A stretch of 7,195 nt of DNA, taken from positions 1 to 7,195 of the forward strand of contig QMPB01000219.1 of NCBI GenBank assembly GCA_003648395.1. The letters are read 5' to 3'. The DNA is from Bacteroidota bacterium (GTDB taxonomy: Bacteria; Bacteroidota; Bacteroidia; Bacteroidales; UBA1556). Of the stretch, positions 1 through 4,864 are shown one piece after another. Both the position numbers and the translations under genes were made by a program. A model generated the notes under the pieces. The model was given only the letters and a program-made list of their open reading frames with translations. It was not told where the DNA came from and did no database searches. Numbering within the stretch: the first letter of the stretch is position 1; each line of letters opens with the position of its first letter.

Positions 1-723
1 GCGGTTGCAGGATTTGACAGCGATACTAACGCTCAGAATGTAGGTGCTATGTTAGGAGCAATTGTTGGAAAAAGAAAAATGGAGGACAAATGGTTAATAC
101 CTGTCAGCGAGGATATTGATTCAAGTGAACCTAATTTGGACGGTTATACTTATGATACCTTTACACAAAAAGTTATAGGAGTTGGTAAAGAAATTATCTT
201 AGCAAATAATGGTGATAATAGATCAAGTAGTGTTGAGGTTTACGGCATTCCAAACCATAATAAAGATATAGTAATTGCTAATTTTGAATTAAATGAAAAT
301 GATACTTATCCTTATACTATTAATGTAGTGGATGAAGGAGGACACAAGTATTCTTTATCAAATAATTTAACAATTAATTATACTGTAACTCTCGGTGAAA
401 ATATCAGTGATATTATCTTTGAGCCTAATTACAATGTTGAACAAGATGTATGGCCAGTAAATCAGACTAATGATATTGGATTATTTAATATAACAAACAC
501 AGGTACTATTGCACTTGATATTAAAATAAAAGTTAATCAAACACAACAAGGTTGGACTTTAGAATGCGGCAATCAAACATCTGGAACTTGGTTAGTAGTT
601 AACACAACTTATCAAACCATATACAATAACTTAATGCCTAATGATAGTTTCCAAGTATGGTGTAGAATGGATGTTGATAATCCTGATGAAGAGTATAACG
701 GTAAAATTTTATTTAACTATTGA
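1..723 (+). CDS. Virion surface/capsid-associated protein with Ig-like domains (5' partial)
   Basis: The reading frame is open from base 1, so the N-terminus lies outside the window; 240 codons are visible before TGA at 721-723. The first in-frame ATG, at 49, is probably internal because the 16 codons before it read as normal protein. Residues 1-60 look partly helical. From about residue 60 the chain is beta-rich and Asn/Thr-rich, in two Ig-like stretches (about 65-130 and 130-240). The second contains LFNITNTGTIALDIKIKVNQ and TTYQTIYNNL, phrases I associate with Ig-like domains of archaeal virus and surface proteins. There are eleven N-x-S/T sequons, all after residue 70, and two Cys (189 and 221). 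Its position just before the connector genes, where major capsid or decoration proteins usually sit, suggests a capsid or decoration protein with surface-displayed Ig domains. An adhesin-like protein is possible. The Ig fold is moderately certain, the role less so. Confidence 0.55.
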   Translation, partial: AVAGFDSDTNAQNVGAMLGAIVGKRKMEDKWLIPVSEDIDSSEPNLDGYTYDTFTQKVIGVGKEIILANNGDNRSSSVEVYGIPNHNKDIVIANFELNENDTYPYTINVVDEGGHKYSLSNNLTINYTVTLGENISDIIFEPNYNVEQDVWPVNQTNDIGLFNITNTGTIALDIKIKVNQTQQGWTLECGNQTSGTWLVVNTTYQTIYNNLMPNDSFQVWCRMDVDNPDEEYNGKILFNY

Positions 724-725
724 AA

Positions 726-911
726 ATGGCAAAAGAATTTGAATTTAAGGGCAAATTGCCAAAGAAAGTGCAAACAAATGTCCAGCGTAGAAAAGCTACT
801 ATTCAGGAAACTTTAAATACATTGGCATCTTTAAATATAAGAGCAAGCCAAGTTATAAAGTGGGAAGATGATGATGTTAATGCAACTGTAATATTTTGTA
901 AGAGGAGATAA
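726..911 (+). CDS. Small hypothetical protein between capsid and connector genes
   Basis: This encodes 61 residues, starting at ATG 726, two bases after the previous stop. A TTG at 720 is in frame but overlaps that stop and would only add two residues. The chain is charged: a basic N-terminal third with KLPKK, a predicted helix around residues 22-40, and an acidic WEDDD followed by a beta-like end VNATVIFCKRR. I recognise no family. Its position, on the same strand with no gap and just before the adaptor gene, makes a structural or assembly role likely, but that is inference. There is no Shine-Dalgarno sequence at a useful distance; the start context is AAAATG. Confidence 0.6.
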   Translation: MAKEFEFKGKLPKKVQTNVQRRKATIQETLNTLASLNIRASQVIKWEDDDVNATVIFCKRR

Positions 912-914
912 AAA

Positions 915-1565
915 ATGGCATATACAACAATCGATAAAGTAAGATTAATGACAAATCTTAGCACTGCAGATGTCTCAGATGAAGATATTACTAACTTAAT
1001 CGCAGAAGCAACTAAAGAATTAAATAGTTTAATTAATGTTAAAGTAATAAGAGAGGAAATTGAATATATTGATTCTTATAGGCAAAATAAAATCGATGGA
1101 AGTAATACTACATTTTACGTTAAAAATTGGAAAGACAGATATTTGGCTGATATGAATGATGATGGTACTGTGGATGTTAATGATATTGAAGTAATTATTG
1201 CAGATCCGACAACTAATTCAGAAACCACAGCTACAGTAAGCTCAATATCGCCTAGTGAAGGCAAATTTACACTCAGTTCAGCTCCAGCCGCAGGTCAGAA
1301 ATTATATGTGACTTATGAATGGTGTTATCGTGATCCTTCTGAACCAGACCCCCTTATAGGATTAGCCTGCACTCTTTTAGTCTCAGCTTATTGTTATGCT
1401 AAAATCAATATTGGTCGAGCTCCGCAAGTAGCATTTGGCAATACTAAAATATATCGCCATATTGATTCATTTGATCATTATTATCAACGATTTTTAAAAA
1501 TCGTAAGTCAAATAAATAATCGATTGCCAGATACTAAAGAAGCTACTTTAATAGAAAATGGTTAG
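915..1565 (+). CDS. Head-tail adaptor (gp6/gp15-like connector) with inserted Ca-binding-like loop
   Basis: This 216-residue protein matches the architecture of siphovirus head-tail connectors that dock under the portal ring. A short helical start (residues 4-40) holds the typical pattern of Leu and Ile with acidic residues (DEDITNLIAEATKELNSLI). A long C-terminal helix region (about 145-200) contains LACTLLVSAYCYAKINIGRAP and an aromatic stretch SFDHYYQRF. Between them, about residues 55-137 form a beta-rich insertion opening with DGSNTTFYV and closing with KLYVTYEW. It carries a dockerin/EF-hand-type loop at residues 79-90. A Shine-Dalgarno-like AGAGGAGA lies at 901-908, about seven bases before the ATG. 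The stop overlaps the next gene by eight bases. The connector call rests on fold pattern, size and gene order; the insertion is the unusual part. Confidence 0.7.
   Translation: MAYTTIDKVRLMTNLSTADVSDEDITNLIAEATKELNSLINVKVIREEIEYIDSYRQNKIDGSNTTFYVKNWKDRYLADMNDDGTVDVNDIEVIIADPTTNSETTATVSSISPSEGKFTLSSAPAAGQKLYVTYEWCYRDPSEPDPLIGLACTLLVSAYCYAKINIGRAPQVAFGNTKIYRHIDSFDHYYQRFLKIVSQINNRLPDTKEATLIENG
1149..1184 (+). other. Dockerin/EF-hand-like Ca-binding loop in the adaptor
   Basis: These bases encode DMNDDGTVDVND (adaptor residues 79-90). The spacing fits the loop D-x-N-x-D-G-x-V-D-x-x-D of dockerin half-repeats, with acidic or Asn ligands at loop positions 1, 3, 5, 9 and 12, Gly at 6 and a hydrophobic residue at 8. 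Hydrophobic residues follow (IEVII). Only one loop is visible, whereas cellulosomal dockerins have two. Calcium binding is inferred from the motif. Confidence 0.6.
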
Positions 1566-1761
1566 CACAATGAGGTTACAAGAGTCAATAGCAAAACATG
1601 TAGCAATTTTAAATGAAGAGGTTGGAATGATTAAAAATGACCTCGGACGCTTGAAAAACGATATTAGTTGGTTAAAGAGAATTATTGGTTATATGGCAGC
1701 AATTATCACTGGTAGCTTTATAACAATAATTAGCATTAGTCTTAAATACTTATTTAAGTAA
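1558..1761 (+). CDS. Small coiled-coil membrane protein, XhlA/holin-like
   Basis: This 67-residue protein has a heptad-like amphipathic N-terminal half (about residues 8-40, with HVAILNEEVGMIKNDLGRLKND), then SWLKRIIGY leading into one membrane segment at about 44-62 and a short basic tail KYLFK. That arrangement matches the phage XhlA (hemolysin/holin-accessory) type, in which a coiled coil is followed by a C-terminal membrane anchor. The start overlaps the end of the adaptor gene by eight bases, implying translational coupling; an in-frame ATG at 1570 is an alternative. Finding it inside the connector block rather than near an endolysin is odd. It could be a lysis helper, or a membrane or assembly factor that merely shares the layout. 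The membrane topology is well supported, the function is not. Confidence 0.65.
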   Translation: MVSTMRLQESIAKHVAILNEEVGMIKNDLGRLKNDISWLKRIIGYMAAIITGSFITIISISLKYLFK

Positions 1762-1762
1762 A

Positions 1763-2116
1763 ATGGTAAATTTAGATATACAATCAATTGCGAATGAAAT
1801 TGATTATTATGGCACTAGTGTAACCGTAACAGAGATTTTAGATAAAACATACTCTGATTGGGGTGATGCAAGTTATTCAACTCAAAATGTTACTAAAACT
1901 GCTTTTGTGCAGGTACTTAGTCAAGAAGATGAATTAGTAAAAGAAGGGATATTTCAATCTGGTGATAAAATTTTTTGGTTTAAAGGCAATGAAAGTGGCA
2001 TAGTCAGAGGTAATAGGATTTATCATGATTCTAAATGGTATGAAATCGTTGAAGTTATTAATCATGATGTAGCAGGCACTACATTTATAATTGAAGCGAG
2101 GGCTAAAAAAATTTAA
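1763..2116 (+). CDS. Head-closure / head-tail joining protein-like
   Basis: This encodes 117 residues, starting one base after the previous stop in an AAAATG context without a Shine-Dalgarno sequence. The chain is nearly all beta: YYGTSVTVTEI, an Asp/Gly/Ser-rich turn with SDWGDASYS, then KTAFVQVLSQ, a central EGIFQSGDKIFWFKGNESGI, and a final pair around RIYHDSKWYEIVEVINH and TFIIEARAKKI. The small beta barrel, the mid-chain EGxFxxGD step and the ending in which a bound-object residue (YEI) is followed by VxxxxxAGT are typical of phage head-closure or joining proteins (SPP1 gp16 type). The gene order after an adaptor agrees. It would sit at the neck and seal DNA in the capsid until the tail docks. 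No catalytic residues are expected. Confidence 0.6.
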   Translation: MVNLDIQSIANEIDYYGTSVTVTEILDKTYSDWGDASYSTQNVTKTAFVQVLSQEDELVKEGIFQSGDKIFWFKGNESGIVRGNRIYHDSKWYEIVEVINHDVAGTTFIIEARAKKI

Positions 2117-2141
2117 AACAAAAAATTTAAATAATGTAAGG

Positions 2142-2156
2142 TATTATAAATTATAA
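2142..2156 (+). promoter_or_regulatory. TATA-like element in the only intergenic gap
   Basis: The bases TATTATAAATTATAA lie in the gap after the closure gene. In an archaeal host this could serve as a TATA box with initiation about 25 bases downstream, near 2168-2178. The whole region is AT-rich, so such a match is easy to get by chance, and no clear BRE is visible. It gains weight only because this is the only non-coding gap in the cluster. Confidence 0.2.
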
Positions 2157-2177
2157 GTAAATTGAAAGGAGGCAGTA

Positions 2178-2196
2178 CCCCTGTGGGGGATTTTTT
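2178..2196 (+). terminator. GC hairpin followed by a T-run (terminator-like)
   Basis: CCCC (2178-2181), loop TGT, GGGG (2185-2188), then GA and six T (2191-2196). This is a compact stem followed by a U-tract, like an intrinsic terminator; in archaea the T-run alone could act. The stem is only four pairs, and termination here would cut off the downstream tail genes, so partial attenuation or an RNA structural role is as likely as true termination. Confidence 0.3.
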
Positions 2197-2227
2197 AAGC
2201 TTCCTGAGGAGGCAAAATTATCAGTAA
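2183..2227 (+). CDS. Possible 14-residue leader peptide
   Basis: After the upstream AAAGGAGG (2165-2172) the first possible start is GTG at 2183, ten bases on. It opens a frame of 14 codons (read as MGDFLSFLRRQNYQ) ending in TAA at 2225-2227. Translation would cross the GCTTCCT segment and the second Shine-Dalgarno copy and end just past the start of the next gene, so it could control the switch by moving a ribosome through it. This short frame may be chance, and the GTG lies partly inside the hairpin. Confidence 0.15.
   Translation: MGDFLSFLRRQNYQ
2206..2212 (+). promoter_or_regulatory. Shine-Dalgarno site that sets a non-ATG start
   Basis: GAGGAGG lies four bases before ATT at 2217 and seven bases before ATC at 2220. 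Elsewhere in this cluster GGAGG is followed five or six bases later by ATG in the same A-rich context (3189, 3406, 4344). This site therefore points to initiation at 2217 or 2220 and not at the TTG at 2277, about 65 bases away. Confidence 0.6.
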
Positions 2228-2681
2228 AGCGACCGCAGTTGAAGATATTTGGAAAGCTGTTTATAATAAGTTAAAGTTGGGCGTTAGCTCTGTTACTTTA
2301 TCTGATTCTACTATTCAGACAATTAAATTTTACTCAGCCGCATTCCCAGATAGGGAATTTGATACTAAGAGCGATTATCCTATTTTAATTGTTAATTCAC
2401 CTGATATAGATTGGGAAGATTTTACATTTACAAAAAAATGGCTTAATGGCACCATAACTATTGATATTTTTACTACCAAAGCTGAAGCGGCAGATTTATT
2501 CATTGATGCTATCATTAATACAATTGAAACAAATAGAAAAGAACTTAGAGATGCAGGATTAGTGTATATTAACTTAGAATCTACAAGTAAAGATGAATTT
2601 TTTAGAGGCAAAATGAAGATTCATGTTAAATCATGCACATTTTCATTTCGTTATGTTTTTACTAAAACTAATACCTATTAA
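2217..2681 (+). CDS. Tail terminator/tail completion-like protein, non-ATG start
   Basis: The frame is open from just after TGA at 2205-2207. No ATG, GTG or TTG occurs near the ribosome site, so ATT at 2217 (154 residues) or ATC at 2220 is the likely start. TTG at 2277 would give 134 residues and remove the protein-like helix SKATAVEDIWKAVYNKLK. The body is alpha/beta: YPILIVNSPDIDWED, a beta pair with WLNGTITIDIFT, a helix AEAADLFIDAIINTIETNRK, then LVYINLESTSKDEF and a final strand with SCTFSFRYVFTKT. The pattern of a helix, a YPxxIV strand and a closing hydrophobic strand fits phage tail terminator/completion proteins (gpU-like) that cap the tube and join it to the neck. The position between closure and gp10-like genes agrees. 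It may be translationally regulated by the preceding RNA element. Confidence 0.6.
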   Translation: MISKATAVEDIWKAVYNKLKLGVSSVTLSDSTIQTIKFYSAAFPDREFDTKSDYPILIVNSPDIDWEDFTFTKKWLNGTITIDIFTTKAEAADLFIDAIINTIETNRKELRDAGLVYINLESTSKDEFFRGKMKIHVKSCTFSFRYVFTKTNTY

Positions 2682-2682
2682 A

Positions 2683-3186
2683 ATGATAACTATAACAATA
2701 AAAGGGCTGGATAAAACAATGGATTTCACACGAAGGTTGCCTAAACATACTCGGCAGGAGCTAATGCAAGCTCAGGAAATATTTTTAAAAGAAGTTAGAA
2801 AATCGGCTAAACTTAGGGCACCGAGATTTACTGGAAGATTAGCAAGTAAAATTGTTATCAAAAAAAAGTCAAAGAATTCTTATGTCTTACAATCAGTAGT
2901 GGCGTATGCTGCAAAACAAGAATTAGGTGTAGGATTGCCTATGTATGTGCCTATTGCTACTTTAATAAAAAGCGGATGGCTCATTAAGACTGCTAGAGGT
3001 TATAGGACTGCAAGCAGAACAAGAGGACCAAGAGCGGTGGCTGGTACTTTGCCACCTAGAAGGGGATTTGCTGTTGTTAGACATTATAAACCTCATATTT
3101 ATCCAGCATTAGAAATCAACCTATCTAAATTGCCGAACATACTCAACCGTGCTATTAAAAAAGCTTTGAATAAAGCTAGGAGGTGA
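2683..3186 (+). CDS. HK97 gp10-like neck/tail-component protein
   Basis: This encodes 167 residues from ATG 2683, one base after the previous stop in the AAAATG context shared by its neighbours. An in-frame ATG at 2623 lies inside the upstream gene and would prepend 20 unconvincing residues. After a short strand MITITIKGLD comes a long helix (about 20-45) running into RAPRFTGRLASKI (residues 45-57). This is the hallmark of the HK97 gp10 family, in which an APxxTGxLxxSI step follows the helix. Then come a VVAYAAKQELG strand-turn, a basic loop (about 95-130) and KPHIYPALEINLSKL before a C-terminal helix rich in Lys and Arg. The family forms a ring at the head-tail junction. The strongly basic middle is longer than in the minimal family and may touch DNA; that is inference. 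Confidence 0.75.
   Translation: MITITIKGLDKTMDFTRRLPKHTRQELMQAQEIFLKEVRKSAKLRAPRFTGRLASKIVIKKKSKNSYVLQSVVAYAAKQELGVGLPMYVPIATLIKSGWLIKTARGYRTASRTRGPRAVAGTLPPRRGFAVVRHYKPHIYPALEINLSKLPNILNRAIKKALNKARR
3178..3183 (+). promoter_or_regulatory. Shine-Dalgarno AGGAGG inside the gp10-like gene end
   Basis: AGGAGG encodes the last two Arg residues of the gp10-like protein and sits five bases before ATG 3189. It decides for that ATG over the in-frame GTG at 3183, which overlaps the Shine-Dalgarno sequence itself. Confidence 0.7.
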
Positions 3187-3188
3187 AA

Positions 3189-3404
3189 ATGTATAAAGTG
3201 AAAAATCTAACCAATGATGTACGAAGATTCAGAGAAAGAAAAACTCATAAAACCTATGAGTTACAACCTGGAAGTACTATAACAGTAGACTTTGAACCTA
3301 TTGAAAATAATCCGCATATTTTTGAAATAGAATATGTTGAAAAGGAGGAAGGTGGAACTGCTGAAAAGCCAAAGAAAAAGAAAACTAAATTAAAGGAGGA
3401 TTAA
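3189..3404 (+). CDS. Small Lys-rich protein before the tail tube
   Basis: This encodes 71 residues. Residues 1-50 look like a small beta domain (MYKVKNLTNDVRRF, then HKTYELQPGSTITVDF and HIFEIEYVE) and the rest is a charged, probably disordered tail with KPKKKKTKLKED. The YELQPG step followed by a hydrophobic strand recalls small accessory proteins often found beside phage tube or gp10-like genes, but I cannot name the family. The start is set by AGGAGG at 3178-3183. The gene ends one base before the tail tube ATG and carries that gene's Shine-Dalgarno sequence in its last codons, so the two are probably produced together. Confidence 0.65.
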   Translation: MYKVKNLTNDVRRFRERKTHKTYELQPGSTITVDFEPIENNPHIFEIEYVEKEEGGTAEKPKKKKTKLKED

Positions 3405-3405
3405 A

Positions 3406-3981
3406 ATGTCGGCACCAGATAGTTGGGCTGAAACGGGCTATGTGGCAATTACAAAACAGGGTGGAAGTGACGTTGAGTTTAGAACTATAACAGAAACAGT
3501 TGACATTGATATAGGAGACAAAGACTTTGATGTAATAGCGACATTGGCAGGAGGAAGATTAGTGAAATTTACACCACAAGAACCTACAACAATTACTTTA
3601 GAAGCTTATCCTGTAGAAGCAGGAACAGACTCTGGCAGTGTTGGTAAGGGATTCTTTGATTTAATGAATTCAGGAGACAGCACGCAACCTTTAAGCATTT
3701 CATTAGATAGAACTAGAAACAAATACAGAATTGTTTGTTTGTGGACAGATGATACATCAGTTACAACTGCTACCTCAGGAATATCTGCTAATCAAACAGG
3801 ATTAAGAATAATAGCAAAAAACGGTTATTTTACAAGTATTAAGCCAAGTTTCACAGATGGCATTTTGAAATTTACAGTAACTTTCAAATGTCCACCATTT
3901 GATAAAGACGGCAATCCCAATGTCACTATTGAGTCCACTGACGGAACAGCAGCCCTAGATGCAGTTCCAGCTTATTCATAA
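3406..3981 (+). CDS. Major tail tube protein
   Basis: This encodes 191 residues, with a strong Shine-Dalgarno AAAGGAGG at 3392-3399, six bases before the ATG; high expression suits a major structural protein. The chain is beta-rich and mildly acidic. It begins SWAETGYVAITKQ, continues with ETVDIDIGDKDFDVIATLAG and GRLVKFTPQEPTTITLEAYP, then has a Gly/Ser-rich loop (about 71-85) and GFFDLMNSG, and closes with LKFTVTFKCPPFDKDGNPNV. A strand, a GG(R) turn and a strand of the type PxxxTITLEAYP, followed late by a hydrophobic FTVTFK strand, are typical of siphovirus tube subunits, which stack as hexameric rings around the tape measure protein. The position just before the chaperone and tape measure genes is the standard one. 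Confidence 0.75.
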   Translation: MSAPDSWAETGYVAITKQGGSDVEFRTITETVDIDIGDKDFDVIATLAGGRLVKFTPQEPTTITLEAYPVEAGTDSGSVGKGFFDLMNSGDSTQPLSISLDRTRNKYRIVCLWTDDTSVTTATSGISANQTGLRIIAKNGYFTSIKPSFTDGILKFTVTFKCPPFDKDGNPNVTIESTDGTAALDAVPAYS

Positions 3982-4062
3982 ATGAGAATAACATACCTAA
4001 GAAAGAAGGATGAAATAGTTGTAACTATAATTAAATTATTTTCAAATCACCATGACAACTAA
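3982..4062 (+). CDS. Possible 26-residue peptide filling the gap after the tube gene
   Basis: ATG directly abuts the tube stop (TAAATG) and the frame reads MRITYLRKKDEIVVTIIKLF then SNHHDN to TAA at 4060-4062, overlapping the next start by eleven bases. It fills a gap of about 70 bases in a cluster with almost no other spacing, and it could couple translation of the tube gene to the next gene, which has no Shine-Dalgarno sequence. The composition (basic start, beta-like EIVVTIIKLF) is plausible, but the length is within chance. Confidence 0.3.
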   Translation: MRITYLRKKDEIVVTIIKLFSNHHDN

Positions 4063-4357
4063 CAAAGAATTTGAAGAATTGAATAAAAGAATAAGAAAGG
4101 CAGGATTAGTTATGAGTTCAGTACCTAAAAAAACAAGAGATGAATTTGTCAAATTTGCAGAAGAAGAATTTGCAGATAATTATGGTGCTTGTTTGAAATA
4201 TGTTTGGGATAATTTCAAATTGTGGAAATTATTTTTTGAAAATATTGATTTAAAATTAGACAGAATACTTATGTTATTAGAAAATAATCAAACTCAAAGT
4301 CAAATAAAAACCATATCAGGTAAAATACTGAAAGGAGGTCAAAATGGGGAAGATTGA
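4052..4357 (+). CDS. Small helical protein upstream of the tail chaperones
   Basis: This encodes 101 residues and is mostly helical. Residues 24-50 contain VPKKTRDEFVKFAEEEFADN followed by YGACLKY, an arrangement (F-x-x-A-x-E-E-F-x-x-x-YG) I remember in small proteins of archaeal viruses and plasmids. Residues 58-79 form a Leu/Ile/Phe heptad-like segment (KLFFENIDLKLDRILMLLEN), perhaps a coiled coil for dimerisation. The tail after residue 80 (TQSQIKTISGKILKGG) is polar. Its start lacks a Shine-Dalgarno sequence and overlaps the possible 26-residue peptide, and its end overlaps the next gene by 14 bases. It may be an assembly factor or a regulatory protein; I cannot assign a function. Gene order makes tail-tube assembly support possible. 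Confidence 0.6.
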   Translation: MTTNKEFEELNKRIRKAGLVMSSVPKKTRDEFVKFAEEEFADNYGACLKYVWDNFKLWKLFFENIDLKLDRILMLLENNQTQSQIKTISGKILKGGQNGED

Positions 4358-4664
4358 AAAATTTTTAGCTAAACCTGTGGAAGTTACAATTGGTGGGGAA
4401 AAATTTATGATAACGCCATTTACAGTAGAAGATTTGCCAGCAATATTAAAGCTTGGTAGTGATAACAAAGAAGAAGCGGCTCAAGCAACAAAGGAAATGA
4501 TAATGAAAGTTATGAAACAAATTGATCCAGAAGCAACTGAAGAACAAATAACACAAGTTTCAATTGAATATCTAACAGACATTATGAATGCAATAGCTAA
4601 AGTGAATAATTTGCCAATGGATGAAGCAAGGGCAAAATTAATACAGGAACTAAAGAAAAAATGA
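4344..4664 (+). CDS. Tail assembly chaperone (gpG-like)
   Basis: This encodes 106 residues, with Shine-Dalgarno AAAGGAGG at 4331-4338, five bases before the ATG. A beta hairpin (about 10-24, PVEVTIGGEKFMITPF) leads to TVEDLPAILKLGSDNKE, a helix, then DPEATEEQI and a helix ending MNAIAKVNNL, with a charged end ELKKK. The IGGE step, the xFTxEDLxxIxKL segment and the P-x-A-T-x-E-x-I step before a final helix are characteristic of siphovirus tail chaperones of the gpG/XkdN type, which bind tape measure and tube proteins. The gene is followed directly by a small gene in the -1 frame and then the tape measure, the classic G/T layout. Confidence 0.75.
   Translation: MGKIEKFLAKPVEVTIGGEKFMITPFTVEDLPAILKLGSDNKEEAAQATKEMIMKVMKQIDPEATEEQITQVSIEYLTDIMNAIAKVNNLPMDEARAKLIQELKKK
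4655..4664 (+). other. Possible -1 frameshift / stop-start site between chaperones
   Basis: The G-gene ends AAG AAA AAA TGA, and the next gene starts at ATG 4661 inside this run (ATGA overlap). Slippage of the last Lys codon from 4659-4661 to 4658-4660 reads AAA again and puts the ribosome exactly on ATG 4661 in the next frame, giving a G-T fusion of 173 residues. It is not a perfect X XXY YYZ heptamer, because G precedes A6. Termination-reinitiation at ATGA is an alternative route to the second product. Confidence 0.45.
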
Positions 4665-4864
4665 GCTTACAAAGTCTTAAAGATAGACTTTTCGGTGGCT
4701 CACAGGAAGATAAAATAATTGAATCGTTGTATGTAGTAATGAAAGAATTTGGCTATACACTCGAAGAACTGAAGAAATTGCCAATCCCTACTTTAAAAAT
4801 AATCTTAAAATTATTAGAAAAAGAGTATAAAGCAATGAATAAAAAAATTCCTAAAAAATGGTAA
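4661..4864 (+). CDS. Tail assembly chaperone, T-type partner
   Basis: This encodes 67 residues in the -1 frame relative to the preceding chaperone, overlapping it by four bases. It is helical: SLQSLKDRLFGG, a helix IIESLYVVMKEFGYTLEELK, then KLPIPTLKIILKLLEKEYK and a basic end NKKIPKKW. The FGYTLEELKKLP step resembles that found in T-parts of phage chaperone pairs (gpT of gpGT), whose job is to recruit tube subunits to the tape measure. It may be made as a fusion to the G-protein, by coupled reinitiation, or both. The last seven bases overlap the tape measure start. Confidence 0.65.
   Translation: MSLQSLKDRLFGGSQEDKIIESLYVVMKEFGYTLEELKKLPIPTLKIILKLLEKEYKAMNKKIPKKW

Larger units (their letters stand above)
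2165..2213 (+). promoter_or_regulatory. Possible RNA switch: two SD copies and one shared anti-SD
   Basis: AGGAGGC occurs at 2167-2173 and again at 2207-2213, with the complement GCTTCCT between them at 2199-2205. The complement can pair with the upstream copy (seven pairs including one G-U, enclosing the C4/G4 hairpin) or with the downstream copy (2199-2204 with 2208-2213, six pairs including one G-U, loop TGA). The two pairings exclude each other. The upstream copy is a Shine-Dalgarno sequence with only a GTG at 2183 nearby; the downstream copy serves the tail-terminator-like gene. This is the layout of a translational switch or attenuator, but no folding energy was computed and no comparative evidence is available. 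Confidence 0.35.

Noticed and set aside
49..51. ATG 49 as the true start of the first gene
   Set aside because: The frame is open and protein-like from base 1, and no ribosome site precedes ATG 49 at a useful distance.
2191..2197. Perfect T TTT TTA slippery heptamer in frame with the 14-codon leader
   Set aside because: A -1 shift enters a frame that ends at TAA 2272 and does not reach the tail-terminator frame; the +1 frame stops immediately at 2196. Probably chance in a T-run.
2375..2611. 78-codon frame on the - strand
   Set aside because: It lies wholly inside the tail-terminator-like gene, has no ribosome site, and its Ser/Leu/Ile-rich product looks like a shadow.
2623..2682. Upstream in-frame ATG for the gp10-like gene
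   Set aside because: It overlaps the previous gene by almost 60 bases and adds 20 residues unlike the family; ATG 2683 has the common AAAATG context and abuts the previous stop.
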